DNA of 64,000 nt. It comes from Anaerolineales bacterium (lineage in GTDB: Bacteria; Chloroflexota; Anaerolineae; Anaerolineales; Villigracilaceae). Positions 8,327-16,329 of the stretch are shown in pieces. Each line of letters opens with the position of its first letter. Position 1 is the stretch's first letter. The stretch is taken from positions 1 through 64,000 of the forward strand of contig JACMLM010000067.1 in the NCBI GenBank assembly GCA_014379595.1, read 5' to 3'. The translations under genes and the position numbers were made by a program. The notes under the pieces were generated by a model. The model saw only the letters and a list, made by a program, of their open reading frames with translations. It searched no databases and was not told the DNA's origin.

Positions 8327-9094
8327 TCACGCCCGTTTTTTATACACCCGCATCGCAAAAACATAAGCCACGAGCATAATCCCGAAGCACCATGCAAGCG
8401 CAATCCAGATATCATTACCGACAGGCTGCCCCGCGAGCAGAGAACGTATCGCATCGACAATGAAGGTGACCGGCTGGTTTTCGGCAAAGGCGCGAACTAC
8501 CGAGGGCATCGACTCAGTCGGCACAAATGCCGAGCTGATAAACGGCAGGAAGATAATCGGATAGGAAAAGGCGCCTACACCATCCACCGATGTTGCGGAC
8601 AGTCCAGCAATCACCGCGATCCATGTCAATGCCAGCGTAAACAGCGCGAGTATACCGGCCACGGCAAGCCATGAGAGTACCCCCGCTGACGAGCGGAAGC
8701 CCATAAGGAGCGCTACGAGAATAATGACAACAACCGAAATCGCATTGGATACCAGTGAGGTCAGCACATGCCCCCAGAGTGGGGCCGAACGCGCAATTGG
8801 CATGGAGTGGAACCGTTCGAAGATGCCACTTTGCATATCCATAAACAGACGATAAGCCGTATAGGCGATACCGCTTGCAATCGTAATCAGCAGGATGCCA
8901 GGCAGCAGGTAATTCACATAGTTATCTGTGCCGGTTTGAATGGCACCGCCGAACACATAGACGAACAGCAGCATCATCGCGATCGGAGTGATGGTGACCG
9001 TGATGATGGTGTCCATGCTGCGGAAAATATGACGCATGGAACGCCCAAGCAGGACGCTCATGTCACTGAAAAAATAGTTCTTTGTAGTTTCCAT
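8327..9094 (-). CDS. ABC-2 type transporter permease (DrrB-like)
   Basis: A 255-residue integral membrane protein with about six transmembrane helices (first near residues 28-50, last near 230-250). It contains the ABC-2 segment with GIFERFHSMPIARSAPLWG, a coupling-helix-like stretch typical of daunorubicin-type DrrB permeases, and FLPFISSAFVPTESMP. With the ATPase gene directly upstream (stop and start adjacent) it should form a homodimeric-type exporter for a lipophilic compound or lipid. It is the last gene of the padR-controlled operon. Substrate unknown. Confidence 0.88.
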   Translation of the reverse strand: METTKNYFFSDMSVLLGRSMRHIFRSMDTIITVTITPIAMMLLFVYVFGGAIQTGTDNYVNYLLPGILLITIASGIAYTAYRLFMDMQSGIFERFHSMPIARSAPLWGHVLTSLVSNAISVVVIILVALLMGFRSSAGVLSWLAVAGILALFTLALTWIAVIAGLSATSVDGVGAFSYPIIFLPFISSAFVPTESMPSVVRAFAENQPVTFIVDAIRSLLAGQPVGNDIWIALAWCFGIMLVAYVFAMRVYKKRA

Positions 9095-9856
9095 TTATTT
9101 TTCCTCTTTCTTGCCGATGATTGCGAGGAATATATCCTCCAAGCTCGGCTGTTTTTCAATATATTCCACCTTTGCGGGTGGGAACAGCTTTTTCAGGTCT
9201 GAGAGTGTGCCATTGGCGATAATTTTCCCTTCATGCAGAATGGCAATTCTGTCGGCGAGCTGTTCAGCCTCGTCCAAATACTGTGTCGTCAAAAGTACCG
9301 TCGTGCCATTGGCAGCAAGCTCTTTGACAGTCTTCCAAACCTCGATGCGCGCTTCGGGGTCAAGCCCGTTCGTCGGTTCGTCGAGGAAAATGACCTTCGG
9401 TTTTCCTATCAGGCTCATGGCGATGTCGAGTCTGCGGCGCACACCGCCCGAATAGGTGGCAACGGCACGGTCGGCGGCATCGGTCAGGCTGCAGCGATTC
9501 AGTAGATCATCCGCGTCCTGATGCGGATTTTCGAGGTGCCGCAGCCGGGCGATCATGATCAAATTTTCGCGCCCGGTCAAGATCTCATCTACAGCGGCAA
9601 ATTGCCCGGTCAGGCTGATCGACTGCCGCACATCGTCGGGCTTCGCCGCAACATCGAAACCGTTTACGGCGGCAGTTCCGCTATCCTGTTTGAGCAGCGT
9701 GGTGAGGATTTTTACAATCGTTGTCTTGCCGGCACCGTTGGAGCCGAGCAGGGCGAAAATACTGCCCTTTTCCACTTCAAAATCCACGCCATTCAGGACA
9801 TGAAGTTGTTTGTAGGATTTTTGCAGGCCTTGCACTTGAATTGAATTGTTTAGCAT
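9095..9856 (-). CDS. ABC transporter ATP-binding protein (DrrA-like)
   Basis: Energises the adjacent ABC-2 permease. It has Walker A GSNGAGKTT, ABC signature YSGGVRRRLD, Walker B VIFLDEPTNGLD, and an H-loop replaced by Gln in LLTTQYLDEAEQLAD, which is characteristic of the DrrA subfamily. The track ORF starts upstream with MYQRLL, but ATG 9856 follows AAGGAG at a proper distance, giving 254 residues. It starts 13 bases after the stop of the pentapeptide gene, so translation is probably coupled. Confidence 0.92.
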   Translation of the reverse strand: MLNNSIQVQGLQKSYKQLHVLNGVDFEVEKGSIFALLGSNGAGKTTIVKILTTLLKQDSGTAAVNGFDVAAKPDDVRQSISLTGQFAAVDEILTGRENLIMIARLRHLENPHQDADDLLNRCSLTDAADRAVATYSGGVRRRLDIAMSLIGKPKVIFLDEPTNGLDPEARIEVWKTVKELAANGTTVLLTTQYLDEAEQLADRIAILHEGKIIANGTLSDLKKLFPPAKVEYIEKQPSLEDIFLAIIGKKEEK

Positions 9857-9869
9857 ATTATTCTTCTCC

Positions 9870-10736
9870 TTAGATGACAGTAACCTTTGATACATCGGCT
9901 CCCAAACCTTTGAACCCTGCGTAGGTCAGCTTATCCATCGTCGCGCCGTCAAAGCAAATGGTTTTGATGGCACTGTAGTATTTATTAGTCCAGGAAGCCG
10001 TTGCAACGAAGGACACATTTTTGAGTATCGCGCCCTTAAACGACGCGTCGTTCAGCGACGCATGGTCAAACCTGACGCCAATAAGGGTCTGCCCGTCAAG
10101 GCGTAGCCGCCGCAAATCGGCATACTTAAAGACCACGCCGTTAAAGATACAGTTTTCAAAGATCGTTTCTCTAAGGTCGGTTAAGGTCAGCTTGACGTCG
10201 ATCAGTTTTACATCGGTGAATTTTGCCCGAGTCAGGTCTGATGTGCTGATTTCGGTGCGAACAAAAATGCTCTTATTGAAGCTCGCACCTGGAAGTTCAG
10301 TAACTGAAAAGTTGCAGTCTGTCAGATTTGCGCCGTCAAAATTGGCTTCACGCGCTTCAATGACCTCAAACGAGCTGCCGGTCAAGTCGGCGTTACTGAA
10401 ATCGAAGCCATGCAGTTCGCTTATTGAAAATTTCGCATTATGTGCAGTAACGCCCGCGAAGTCACTCTCTTGCAGACTGATCGCAGTGAGGTTTACCCGC
10501 ACCTGGTGCTCTAGCGAGCGGGAGAGGTTAGCCATCTCCTGTATCGTTTGTTCGATATCGCCGATGCTGTCAATAGTCATCGCAAAGGCAGTTTCATCGT
10601 CCTTGCCTTCGGCTTTGAGTTCACGGAACCGCTCCTGTAAATCGGAGAGTAAGTCCGCCTTTAGTTCGGCAACGCTTTTTACTCCATCGTAAGGCGCAAA
10701 AACACCGTTCAGATATTGGTTTATTTTCTCGTTCAT
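9870..10736 (-). CDS. HAAS-like domain plus pentapeptide-repeat protein (paralogue 2)
   Basis: 288 residues. The N-terminal 70 residues (LNGVFAPYDGVKSVAELKAD onward) resemble the small helical HAAS / permease-prefix domain that usually accompanies PadR regulators. Residues from about 85 to the end are pentapeptide-like repeats of the A(D/N)LTxxxF kind (for example FSNADLTGSSF, ANFDGANLTDCNF), predicting a right-handed quadrilateral beta-helix. Its N terminus is nearly identical to the gene at 10816, so the two are tandem duplicates. Start supported by AAGGAGATGTG. It probably acts with PadR or the ABC exporter; exact role unknown. Confidence 0.82.
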   Translation of the reverse strand: MNEKINQYLNGVFAPYDGVKSVAELKADLLSDLQERFRELKAEGKDDETAFAMTIDSIGDIEQTIQEMANLSRSLEHQVRVNLTAISLQESDFAGVTAHNAKFSISELHGFDFSNADLTGSSFEVIEAREANFDGANLTDCNFSVTELPGASFNKSIFVRTEISTSDLTRAKFTDVKLIDVKLTLTDLRETIFENCIFNGVVFKYADLRRLRLDGQTLIGVRFDHASLNDASFKGAILKNVSFVATASWTNKYYSAIKTICFDGATMDKLTYAGFKGLGADVSKVTVI

Positions 10737-10750
10737 ACCATCACATCTCC

Positions 10751-10792
10751 TTAGAATAAGTTATCGAGAATACGTTTTGCATACACTCTCTC
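10751..10792 (-). pseudogene. Remnant of a second padR gene (C-terminal end)
   Basis: The minus strand reads E R V Y A K R I L D N L F stop, matching the end of the intact PadR at 11757 (W E Y A K R I L D N L L stop), including the following AAGGAGATGTGATG context. The rest of the gene is gone. It shows that a padR-pentapeptide pair was duplicated and the second padR then deleted. Confidence 0.8.
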
Positions 10793-10815
10793 GTCGGCTT
10801 GAGCAATTTTATTCT

Positions 10816-11742
10816 TTATATAATCGTAACTTTTGATAAATTAGCATCCACGCCTTTGAGTGCGGCGTAGGTCAGCTTGTCCATCATCGCACCTTCAAAG
10901 TTAATGGCTTTGATGGCACGGTGGTATTTGTTCGTCCAGGCAAACGACGGAAGGAAGGACACGTTTTTAAGTGTTGCGCCTTTAAACGTAACTTCCTTCA
11001 ACCCCACCCTGTCAAAGTGGACGCCAATAAAGGTCATTCCGTCCAGGCACTGCCCTTGCATGTCACAGTGTTTGAAGTCCACACCGTTGAAGGTACACTT
11101 CTCAAAGACTATTTTTGTAAGGTCAGTCGCCGTCAGCTTTACGTCGACCAGTTTTACATCGGTGAATTTTGCCCCGCTTAGTTCTGACGCGTTGATTTGG
11201 GTCCGTACAAGAATAGCTTTGTTGAAGCTCGCACCCGTAAAGTCACTGGCGTATAGTGTGCAATCTGTCAGATTTGCGCCATCAAAATTGACTTCGCGCA
11301 CATCGCTGGCCTTAAACGAGCTGCCAGTTAAGTCTGCGCCTGCAAAATTGGCATCACGCACATCACTGCCTGTAAACTTGCTGCCAGTCAAGTCTGCACC
11401 TGCAAAGGTGGAGTCGTGCAATGCACTTCCTTCAAATTTCCCTTTATGCACAGTAACGCCTGCAAAGTCGCTGTCTGGCAGGTTGCTCCCGCTGAAATTT
11501 ATTAGTACCTGCCGCTCCAATGAGCGCGAGGCGCTGGCCACCTCCTGCACCGTTTCTTCGATGTCCCCAATACTGTCAATGGTCATCTTAAAAGCGGTTT
11601 CATCATCCTTGCCTTCGGCTTTGAGTTCACGGAACCTCTCCTGTAGATCAGCGAGTAAGTCAGCCTTTAGTTCGGCGACGCTTTTTACTCCATCGTAAGG
11701 CGCAAAAACGCCGTCCAAATATTGGTTTAATTTCTCGTTCAT
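10816..11742 (-). CDS. HAAS-like domain plus pentapeptide-repeat protein (paralogue 1)
   Basis: 308 residues, first of two tandem paralogues. The N-terminal HAAS-like helical domain (about 1-72, ending GDIEETVQEVASASRSLE) is followed by some 20 pentapeptide repeats. These are clearer than in the paralogue: GADLTGSKFTGSDVRDANFA and GADLTGSSFKASDVREVNF show an extra pair of coils, which explains the 20-residue length difference. It lies 14 bases after padR, with a strong site AAGGAGATGTT before the ATG. PadR-HAAS pairs are a known genomic association; fusion of HAAS to a beta-helix is less usual and could make this a signal-transducing partner of PadR. Confidence 0.84.
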   Translation of the reverse strand: MNEKLNQYLDGVFAPYDGVKSVAELKADLLADLQERFRELKAEGKDDETAFKMTIDSIGDIEETVQEVASASRSLERQVLINFSGSNLPDSDFAGVTVHKGKFEGSALHDSTFAGADLTGSKFTGSDVRDANFAGADLTGSSFKASDVREVNFDGANLTDCTLYASDFTGASFNKAILVRTQINASELSGAKFTDVKLVDVKLTATDLTKIVFEKCTFNGVDFKHCDMQGQCLDGMTFIGVHFDRVGLKEVTFKGATLKNVSFLPSFAWTNKYHRAIKAINFEGAMMDKLTYAALKGVDANLSKVTII

Positions 11743-11756
11743 AACATCACATCTCC

Positions 11757-12086
11757 TTATAATAAATTATCGAGTATGCGCTTTGCATACTCCCAATTGC
11801 TTTTGTTGTTGGCGTAAGTGGACCTACCCTTTTTGGTAATCCTAAAATACTTACGCCGTCCGCCTTGAGATTCGTCGCCCCAGTACCACTCGATATCACC
11901 CTCTGCCTCAAGTCGTCGGACGCTGGAATACATTGTGGCTTCCTTTAACTCATACTCACCACCGGAATTGGTTTGAATTAATTTTGTAATCTCGTATCCA
12001 TACTTATCGCCATCTATCAGTAATTTCAAGATGATGGTATCGGTGTGGCCTCTGAGCAGGTCTGCAGAAATCTTGTTATCGCTCAT
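11757..12086 (-). CDS. PadR family transcriptional regulator
   Basis: 109 residues, the size of PadR subfamily 2. The winged-helix domain shows TDTIILKLLIDGDKYGYEI at the start, the recognition region ELKEATMYSSVRRLEAEGDI, the wing GRRKYFRITKKGR, and a short C-terminal dimer helix. It is the first gene of the operon padR, two HAAS-pentapeptide genes, ABC ATPase, permease. PadR proteins of this kind repress their own operon and adjacent drug exporters, releasing DNA on binding a hydrophobic ligand. The promoter just upstream carries repeated AGTACTTTG boxes. Confidence 0.93.
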   Translation of the reverse strand: MSDNKISADLLRGHTDTIILKLLIDGDKYGYEITKLIQTNSGGEYELKEATMYSSVRRLEAEGDIEWYWGDESQGGRRKYFRITKKGRSTYANNKSNWEYAKRILDNLL

Positions 12087-12105
12087 AAATTATCTCCATA
12101 GGTGT

Positions 12106-12160
12106 AATATACAACAAAGTACTATGTCTGTCAAGGTAATTTGGCAAATTGGGTACTTTG
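12106..12160 (-). promoter_or_regulatory. padR operon promoter with AGTACTTTG boxes
   Basis: On the minus strand TTGACA, a 17-base spacer and TATATT make a near-perfect promoter (12106-12134). AGTACTTTG lies between the -35 and -10, and its inverted copy CAAAGTAC lies upstream at 12153-12160. This pair is the likely PadR operator; binding would block RNA polymerase. Operator assignment is inferred. Confidence 0.65.
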
Positions 12161-12190
12161 CTCGTTTTCCCCGACTTAGGCTTTTCGCTG

Positions 12191-12274
12191 GAAACTGAAG
12201 AAGGACAAAAACGCGGACTTGAGGAATTCAAGTTTGCAAGTAATAAAGAGATGCTGCAGGCTATAACTAGATAA
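12191..12274 (+). pseudogene. Remnant of a ferredoxin-NADP reductase-like gene (C-terminal tail)
   Basis: Reads E T E E G Q K R G L E E F K F A S N K E M L Q A then stop. It matches the tail of the intact gene at 6943 (EEAQKRGLEEFKYASNEEML) at both protein and DNA level. No upstream reading frame remains. It is followed by a terminator resembling the one after the intact gene, so it is the relic of a paralogue or duplication whose body was lost next to the padR/ABC island. Confidence 0.85.
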
Positions 12275-12276
12275 GC

Positions 12277-12313
12277 AAACCTCCGAGTTCTTTAAAAACT
12301 CGGAGGTTTTTTA
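12277..12313. terminator. Intrinsic terminator after the reductase relic
   Basis: Hairpin AAACCTCCGAGTT / AACTCGGAGGTTT followed by T residues, flanked by A on the other side, so it can act in both directions. It shares CCGAGTTC / ACTCGG with the terminator at 8263. It now also serves the leftward HAD-like gene. Confidence 0.85.
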
Positions 12314-12319
12314 CAGATA

Positions 12320-12820
12320 TCATCTCTTACGATCAATATCACCAATAATTTGCGGCCAAGATTCGACGACGATTATTTTATTCCCTTTATACTCACTTTC
12401 AAATTGAGATTTTTCTGCGGGGAAGGGATTGAAAAGATATAGTTCTTTGATTGAATCCAAATCATCCAAGTGACGCAATACAGACCAACGATCATCAACA
12501 AAATAATTGAGTTGATGTTCTTCTACAATGCCTCTTTTTTGATGTCTTTTTTCACAGAAGTACAGATTTTCGGGCGGCACGCCTGTTATCGTAAAAAAAT
12601 CCTTATGAACCAACCATGCCTTGGATATTTCTTGATTCCGTAATGAACATTTTGAAACTAGAAATACATTCTCTCCACCAAACCATTCCACTAATTTCTC
12701 AACGGCTTCGAAAGCTCCCTCATAGGCTGACACATTAAGATAATCTTCTCCAAAGGGACGAATATCTGTATCTCTTTGGGTTAGCACATTGCCAATATCG
12801 ATTCCGATTTTTAGATTCAT
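12320..12820 (-). CDS. HAD-superfamily hydrolase-like protein
   Basis: 166 residues with ATG at 12820 preceded by AGGAAG; the track start at 12907 adds 29 Pro-rich residues without a ribosome binding site and is unlikely. Motif I reads KIGIDIGNVLT with the nucleophile Asp and the DxGxV variant. Motif II may be VFLVSK, and motif IV is NYFVDDRWSVLRHL with an Asp pair. These suggest a small phosphatase or nucleotidase of the HAD fold with a minimal cap. The substrate is not identifiable. It ends at the shared terminator. Confidence 0.75.
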   Translation of the reverse strand: MNLKIGIDIGNVLTQRDTDIRPFGEDYLNVSAYEGAFEAVEKLVEWFGGENVFLVSKCSLRNQEISKAWLVHKDFFTITGVPPENLYFCEKRHQKRGIVEEHQLNYFVDDRWSVLRHLDDLDSIKELYLFNPFPAEKSQFESEYKGNKIIVVESWPQIIGDIDRKR

Positions 12821-12988
12821 TTTTATTCTTCCTGATCCCATCTGTAATCCATAACTCTTCAATACTTCTTCCGTATGCTGCCCCATTAACGGCGGCGGGG
12901 CGGGCATGGACTCTCCTAGGAGCAGGATAAACTCAACGACAGAAAAATACTCGAAATGGCAAAATTCTACCCATCCAGTCCACGCGTG

Positions 12989-13972
12989 TTAACCTGAATT
13001 GTTATCTAAAAACTCCAAAACCTCAGTATTCCACTTTTGAGGATTTGACGTATATAGTGACTCGTGAACAGCATTTTCAAAAACTATTAATCTCTTTTCG
13101 CTTTGTATCTCTACATAAACATTTCTTGCTTGATCTAAAGTTGCACGAGGGTCACTATCACCATGCATGAGCATGATTGGACATTGAACACTTCTGGCAT
13201 AATCCAATGGATTGTGTGTAAAGCCATTAAACTTTTCAATAATGCTCCCCCAAAATACAAGAACATAAGAACTCGGAAAAGAAGGGATATTCATTGAATC
13301 AAAGCGGTTATTTACAGCAGAAAGTGTTTTGTCGTAAACACTTTCAATTATTATTTTGCTTGGGTGAATTTTGCCATCATTTACCGATTTCAATATTGCC
13401 ACAGATCCCATTGATTGACCATAAAATACCAAATTGTCCCATCCAAAATTCTTTTCAACAAACTGTGCTGAAGCAGCTACATCATCAGACTCATAATATC
13501 CAATACTAGTTTGGCTAAGACTAGACCCTCCGCTGCCCCTAAAATCGACCATAAAGACATCGTAACCCATTTCATGGAGTGCAGCAGCTTCAGGCAAAAT
13601 GCTTGACTTTGCTGTAGCATAGCCATGAAACATCAAGATGTGTCCTCTGGAGTTTTCGTGAGAAATTAACCACCCTTCTAGGATGATTTCACTAGTGACA
13701 TTTATCTGATAAACCTCATAACTCAGCCCATAAAGTTTTGGTGTCGCTTCATTTTTTGGTCTGGGCACATTTATGCCTTTTATTAAGACCAAGGTTTTTT
13801 CTCTCAACCCTAGTTCTTCAGGTTTTTCTGTTCGAATACCATTATCGGTGAATATTAACATTGAGCGTGCATGATTAAATGCAACGGCATTAAAAAACAC
13901 TACGACTAGTGTAATCATTAAACCGAGCATTTTTAATGAAGTTTTCTTCTTTTGACTATTTGCACGGCTCAT
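12989..13972 (-). CDS. Alpha/beta hydrolase, membrane-anchored
   Basis: 327 residues. An N-terminal hydrophobic helix (about 14-32, LKMLGLMITLVVVFFNAVAF) acts as signal anchor, placing the domain outside the cell. The core shows HGYATAKSS (oxyanion loop), VDFRGSGGSS, the nucleophile elbow GQSMG, the acid in MLMHGDSDPRA, and the catalytic His in ENAVHESLY. This matches BAAT/BEM46-like serine hydrolases acting on esters or peptides. It is a single leftward gene, A/T-richer than its neighbours, which may reflect recent acquisition. Confidence 0.88.
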   Translation of the reverse strand: MSRANSQKKKTSLKMLGLMITLVVVFFNAVAFNHARSMLIFTDNGIRTEKPEELGLREKTLVLIKGINVPRPKNEATPKLYGLSYEVYQINVTSEIILEGWLISHENSRGHILMFHGYATAKSSILPEAAALHEMGYDVFMVDFRGSGGSSLSQTSIGYYESDDVAASAQFVEKNFGWDNLVFYGQSMGSVAILKSVNDGKIHPSKIIIESVYDKTLSAVNNRFDSMNIPSFPSSYVLVFWGSIIEKFNGFTHNPLDYARSVQCPIMLMHGDSDPRATLDQARNVYVEIQSEKRLIVFENAVHESLYTSNPQKWNTEVLEFLDNNSG

Positions 13973-14076
13973 GTTGTTGTGTTCTTTTCAGGCTAACTAT
14001 CATTTATATAGTTTGCAGAATGTATAATTGACTAATATAGCATTATAAATGGCAATTCATTGTCTTCAATAATATT

Positions 14077-14823
14077 ATGAAACGCGACTTATATTTCAGC
14101 AAACCAATTATGAACGCGGCGGGATCCCTTGGATTCGCGCCCGACCCACGTAATGGGATTCCTTTGGATTCATTTGGTGCCTTTGTAACCAATCCAATAT
14201 CTTTCCGCTCACGTATGCCAACTGCCCAACCGGCTATGATCGAATTCCCAGGCGGATTCCTACTACATACTGGTTTGCCAAATCCTGGTCTCTCGGCTGT
14301 GCTCAAAAAACATAGTGCGCGTTGGAATCGCGCAGACTTGCCGATCATTGTAAACCTGATGGCAGACCGTCCCGAAGAAACTATGAATATGGTGCGAATG
14401 TTGGAAAGTATTGAAAATGTGATGGCTGTTGAGCTTGGCTTCGCTCCCCTATTAGCAGATGATATTATTTTATTAAATTTGGAAATGTGTGTGGGAGAAA
14501 TTCCACTGATATTTTCATTGCCTATTGAACAAGTATTATCGCTCGGACCAAAATTGATTCAAGATGGCGCAGCGGCGATCAGTATTTCAAGTCCGCGTGG
14601 GGCGTTGATGAAAAATAATAATTTGATCACAGGCAGGCTTTATGGTCGATCATTACTTCCCCGCTCATTGGATATCGTCCATTCGGCGGCGATGCTTGAG
14701 ATTCCCATTATCGGCTCATGTGGTGTGTGGACGGATAAAGACGCGGCGGATATGCTGTCAGCTGGGGCAATGGCCGTTCAAACGGATGTCAGTTTATGGG
14801 TGCCGAAAGAGACGAGTGCGTGA
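14077..14823 (+). CDS. Dihydroorotate dehydrogenase-like flavoprotein
   Basis: 248 residues, a TIM-barrel protein related to class 1 PyrD. It begins with FSKPIMNAAGSLGF and GAFVTNPIS, as FMN-binding dihydroorotate dehydrogenases do, and has GGFLLHTGLPNPGL plus a C-terminal phosphate-binding stretch IPIIGSCGVWTDKDAADML and AGAMAVQTDV. It is shorter than catalytic PyrD (about 300 residues), and I cannot find the usual Ser/Cys active-base loop. It may therefore be a divergent oxidoreductase of another pathway. No pyrimidine genes are nearby. Confidence 0.75.
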   Translation: MKRDLYFSKPIMNAAGSLGFAPDPRNGIPLDSFGAFVTNPISFRSRMPTAQPAMIEFPGGFLLHTGLPNPGLSAVLKKHSARWNRADLPIIVNLMADRPEETMNMVRMLESIENVMAVELGFAPLLADDIILLNLEMCVGEIPLIFSLPIEQVLSLGPKLIQDGAAAISISSPRGALMKNNNLITGRLYGRSLLPRSLDIVHSAAMLEIPIIGSCGVWTDKDAADMLSAGAMAVQTDVSLWVPKETSA

Positions 14824-14824
14824 A

Positions 14825-14882
14825 TGTACCGCGACATTTATGTCGCACTATAGCAGTGAGGCGACATAAATGTCGCGGTACA
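14825..14882. repeat. Palindromic intergenic repeat (GCGACATAAATGTCGC type), copy 1
   Basis: 58 bases: TGTACCGCGACATTTATGTCGC and its exact reverse complement separated by 14 bases. Each 16-base core, GCGACATTTATGTCGC, is itself palindromic. It lies directly after the stop of the dihydroorotate-dehydrogenase-like gene and before its terminator. A second copy is at 18854. Confidence 0.88.
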
Positions 14883-14898
14883 GCTCTTCACCCAAAAG

Positions 14899-14931
14899 AA
14901 AAGAGTCCTGCTTTTCAGCAGGACTCTTTTT
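14899..14931. terminator. Bidirectional terminator
   Basis: Hairpin AAAAGAGTCCTGC / GCAGGACTCTTTT with a T5 tract, between the convergent dihydroorotate-dehydrogenase-like gene and cspA. Confidence 0.9.
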
Positions 14932-14944
14932 GGTCGGTTAAGAA

Positions 14945-15154
14945 TTACAGAACTACGACATCAGCAGCTTGTAAACCTTTGGGGCCTTTTTCGATGGTGA
15001 ATTCCACCTTTTGGCCTTCCTGAAGGTTCTTGAAGCCGTCGCCCTTGATGGCAGAGAAGTGGACGAAGACATCCGGGCCGCCTTCGCGTTCAATGAAGCC
15101 GAAGCCCTTTGTACCATTGAACCATTTAACCGTACCGATTACACGATCAGACAT
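14945..15154 (-). CDS. cspA: Cold-shock protein, CspA family
   Basis: A 69-residue OB-fold RNA/ssDNA-binding protein. RNP1 is KGFGFIE and RNP2 is DVFVHFSAI, both with intact aromatics; the start [14 protein letters not shown] is the family signature. It acts as an RNA chaperone. A strong site GTAGGAGG precedes the ATG. The transcript probably has a leader of about 135 bases, as is common for cold-shock genes whose leader controls temperature-dependent translation. The gene is monocistronic with its own terminator. Confidence 0.96.
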   Translation of the reverse strand: MSDRVIGTVKWFNGTKGFGFIEREGGPDVFVHFSAIKGDGFKNLQEGQKVEFTIEKGPKGLQAADVVVL

Positions 15155-15301
15155 TTTTTGCCTCCTACAGCAAATAAAAAAATAAGGTGACGCAGTATGT
15201 CTTTCATCGGGCGGTTAAACAAAAGATCTCAAAGGTTGTGCCTTGGAACATCGTCTTGATACTTCCACAACGAAAAGCCACTTGCATCCTACAAACGCAA
15301 C

Positions 15302-15328
15302 TTTATCATGAAATTCTCATATTGACAA
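15302..15328 (-). promoter_or_regulatory. Probable cspA promoter
   Basis: Minus strand TTGTCA, a 15-base spacer and GATAAA (or 16 and ATAAAG). It would give a 5' leader of about 135 bases. No gene lies in 15155-15301. Confidence 0.45.
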
Positions 15329-15817
15329 TTATTTTGCTGGCTCCAAAATCATGACTGGAATCTGGCGGTGCGAGGCGCGTACCTTGTAGAGTTCATAGCC
15401 TTTGTAGTAGGAAACAGCCATGTCCCAATATTTTTCACGTTCATCGCCTTCGGCCTGTCGGGCGATATATATGGAAGGCAGACCTTCGATTTGTACTGTA
15501 CATTGCGGATGCGCTTTGAGGTTATAGTACCAGCCGGGGTTATGTTTTTGCCCAAAATTTGATGCAATGAGTGCGATCTTCTCGCCATCAAACAAACTGA
15601 CTAAAGGCATGGCACGCGGCTCACCTGTCTTTGCTCCAATCGTTGTGACCTGAATGATAGGTAAGCCAATCAGTTGAGTTATTGTATATTTGCCTTTTGA
15701 TAGTTTTAATATAAGTGCATCTATATGATGTAAACTGCGTGCCAGAAAACTAGATACAGGTCGCAGCATGGCAAAGCGATGAAGCGTTTTTTGAAAAGCG
15801 TTTGGTTTAATTGTCAT
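15329..15817 (-). CDS. Nitroreductase/deazaflavin-dependent oxidoreductase (DDN-like)
   Basis: About 162 residues of the split-beta-barrel family (PF04075-type) that includes F420H2-dependent nitro- and quinone reductases. Recognisable parts are [38 protein letters not shown] and VQIEG. Members usually bind deazaflavin F420, sometimes FMN; which one is used here is not visible. ATG 15817 overlaps the dtd stop codon as ATGA, so it is preferred over the track start 15829; the difference is four residues. Translation is probably coupled to dtd. Confidence 0.85.
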   Translation of the reverse strand: MTIKPNAFQKTLHRFAMLRPVSSFLARSLHHIDALILKLSKGKYTITQLIGLPIIQVTTIGAKTGEPRAMPLVSLFDGEKIALIASNFGQKHNPGWYYNLKAHPQCTVQIEGLPSIYIARQAEGDEREKYWDMAVSYYKGYELYKVRASHRQIPVMILEPAK

Positions 15818-16251
15818 TTTTCCAGCCATATAGTCACAGGTCCATTGTTATGAATTTCAACGGACATATGCGCACCGAATTGACCTGTTTGAGTGGGCAC
15901 ACCATGGCTGCGTAATAATTCAACGAAGCGATCTACTAATGGAGAAGCCACTTCGGGCAAAGCAGCATCTATAAATGAGGGGCGTCGTCCTTTACTCGTA
16001 TCGGCATATAAAGTGAATTGAGAAACGACAATAGCTTCTCCTTTCACGTCCAATACCGAAAGGTTGGTCTTACCTTGTTCATCTTCAAAGATACGCAAGT
16101 TCGCAACTTTCTCTGCAAGGAAAACGGCTTGCTCTTCCCCATCACCATGACCAATACCTAATAAAATGAGCAGACCATTTCCGATCTTGGAAACAGTCTG
16201 CTCTTCGATTGTGACACTTGCCTGGGAAACTCTTTGAATTAATAAACGCAT
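15814..16251 (-). CDS. dtd: D-aminoacyl-tRNA deacylase
   Basis: Removes D-amino acids (and Gly) from mischarged tRNA, a proofreading step acting in trans. The 145-residue length is typical. Signatures are [15 protein letters not shown] at the start, [19 protein letters not shown] (the SQxxL motif) and the C-terminal [11 protein letters not shown] (the GP cross-subunit motif). The track start at 16290 adds 13 hydrophobic residues; ATG 16251 fits the family. It lies just downstream of trpS on the same strand. Confidence 0.95.
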   Translation of the reverse strand: MRLLIQRVSQASVTIEEQTVSKIGNGLLILLGIGHGDGEEQAVFLAEKVANLRIFEDEQGKTNLSVLDVKGEAIVVSQFTLYADTSKGRRPSFIDAALPEVASPLVDRFVELLRSHGVPTQTGQFGAHMSVEIHNNGPVTIWLEK

Positions 16252-16329
16252 AGGGGAAAAGAGTAAAACGTAGTAAGTAAACAAGTACACATGTGGCTAC
16301 CTGTTTACTTGTCTACTTATATACCTACA

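Noticed and set aside
10877-11698. 273-aa plus-strand ORF (and 10021-10692, 223 aa)
   Set aside because: Ser/Pro/Lys-rich antisense frames of the pentapeptide-repeat genes, open only because of the repeated codon pattern.
12320-12907. Upstream ATG 12907 as the start of the HAD-like gene
   Set aside because: Adds a Pro-rich stretch with no ribosome binding site. ATG 12820 has AGGAAG and starts right before motif I.
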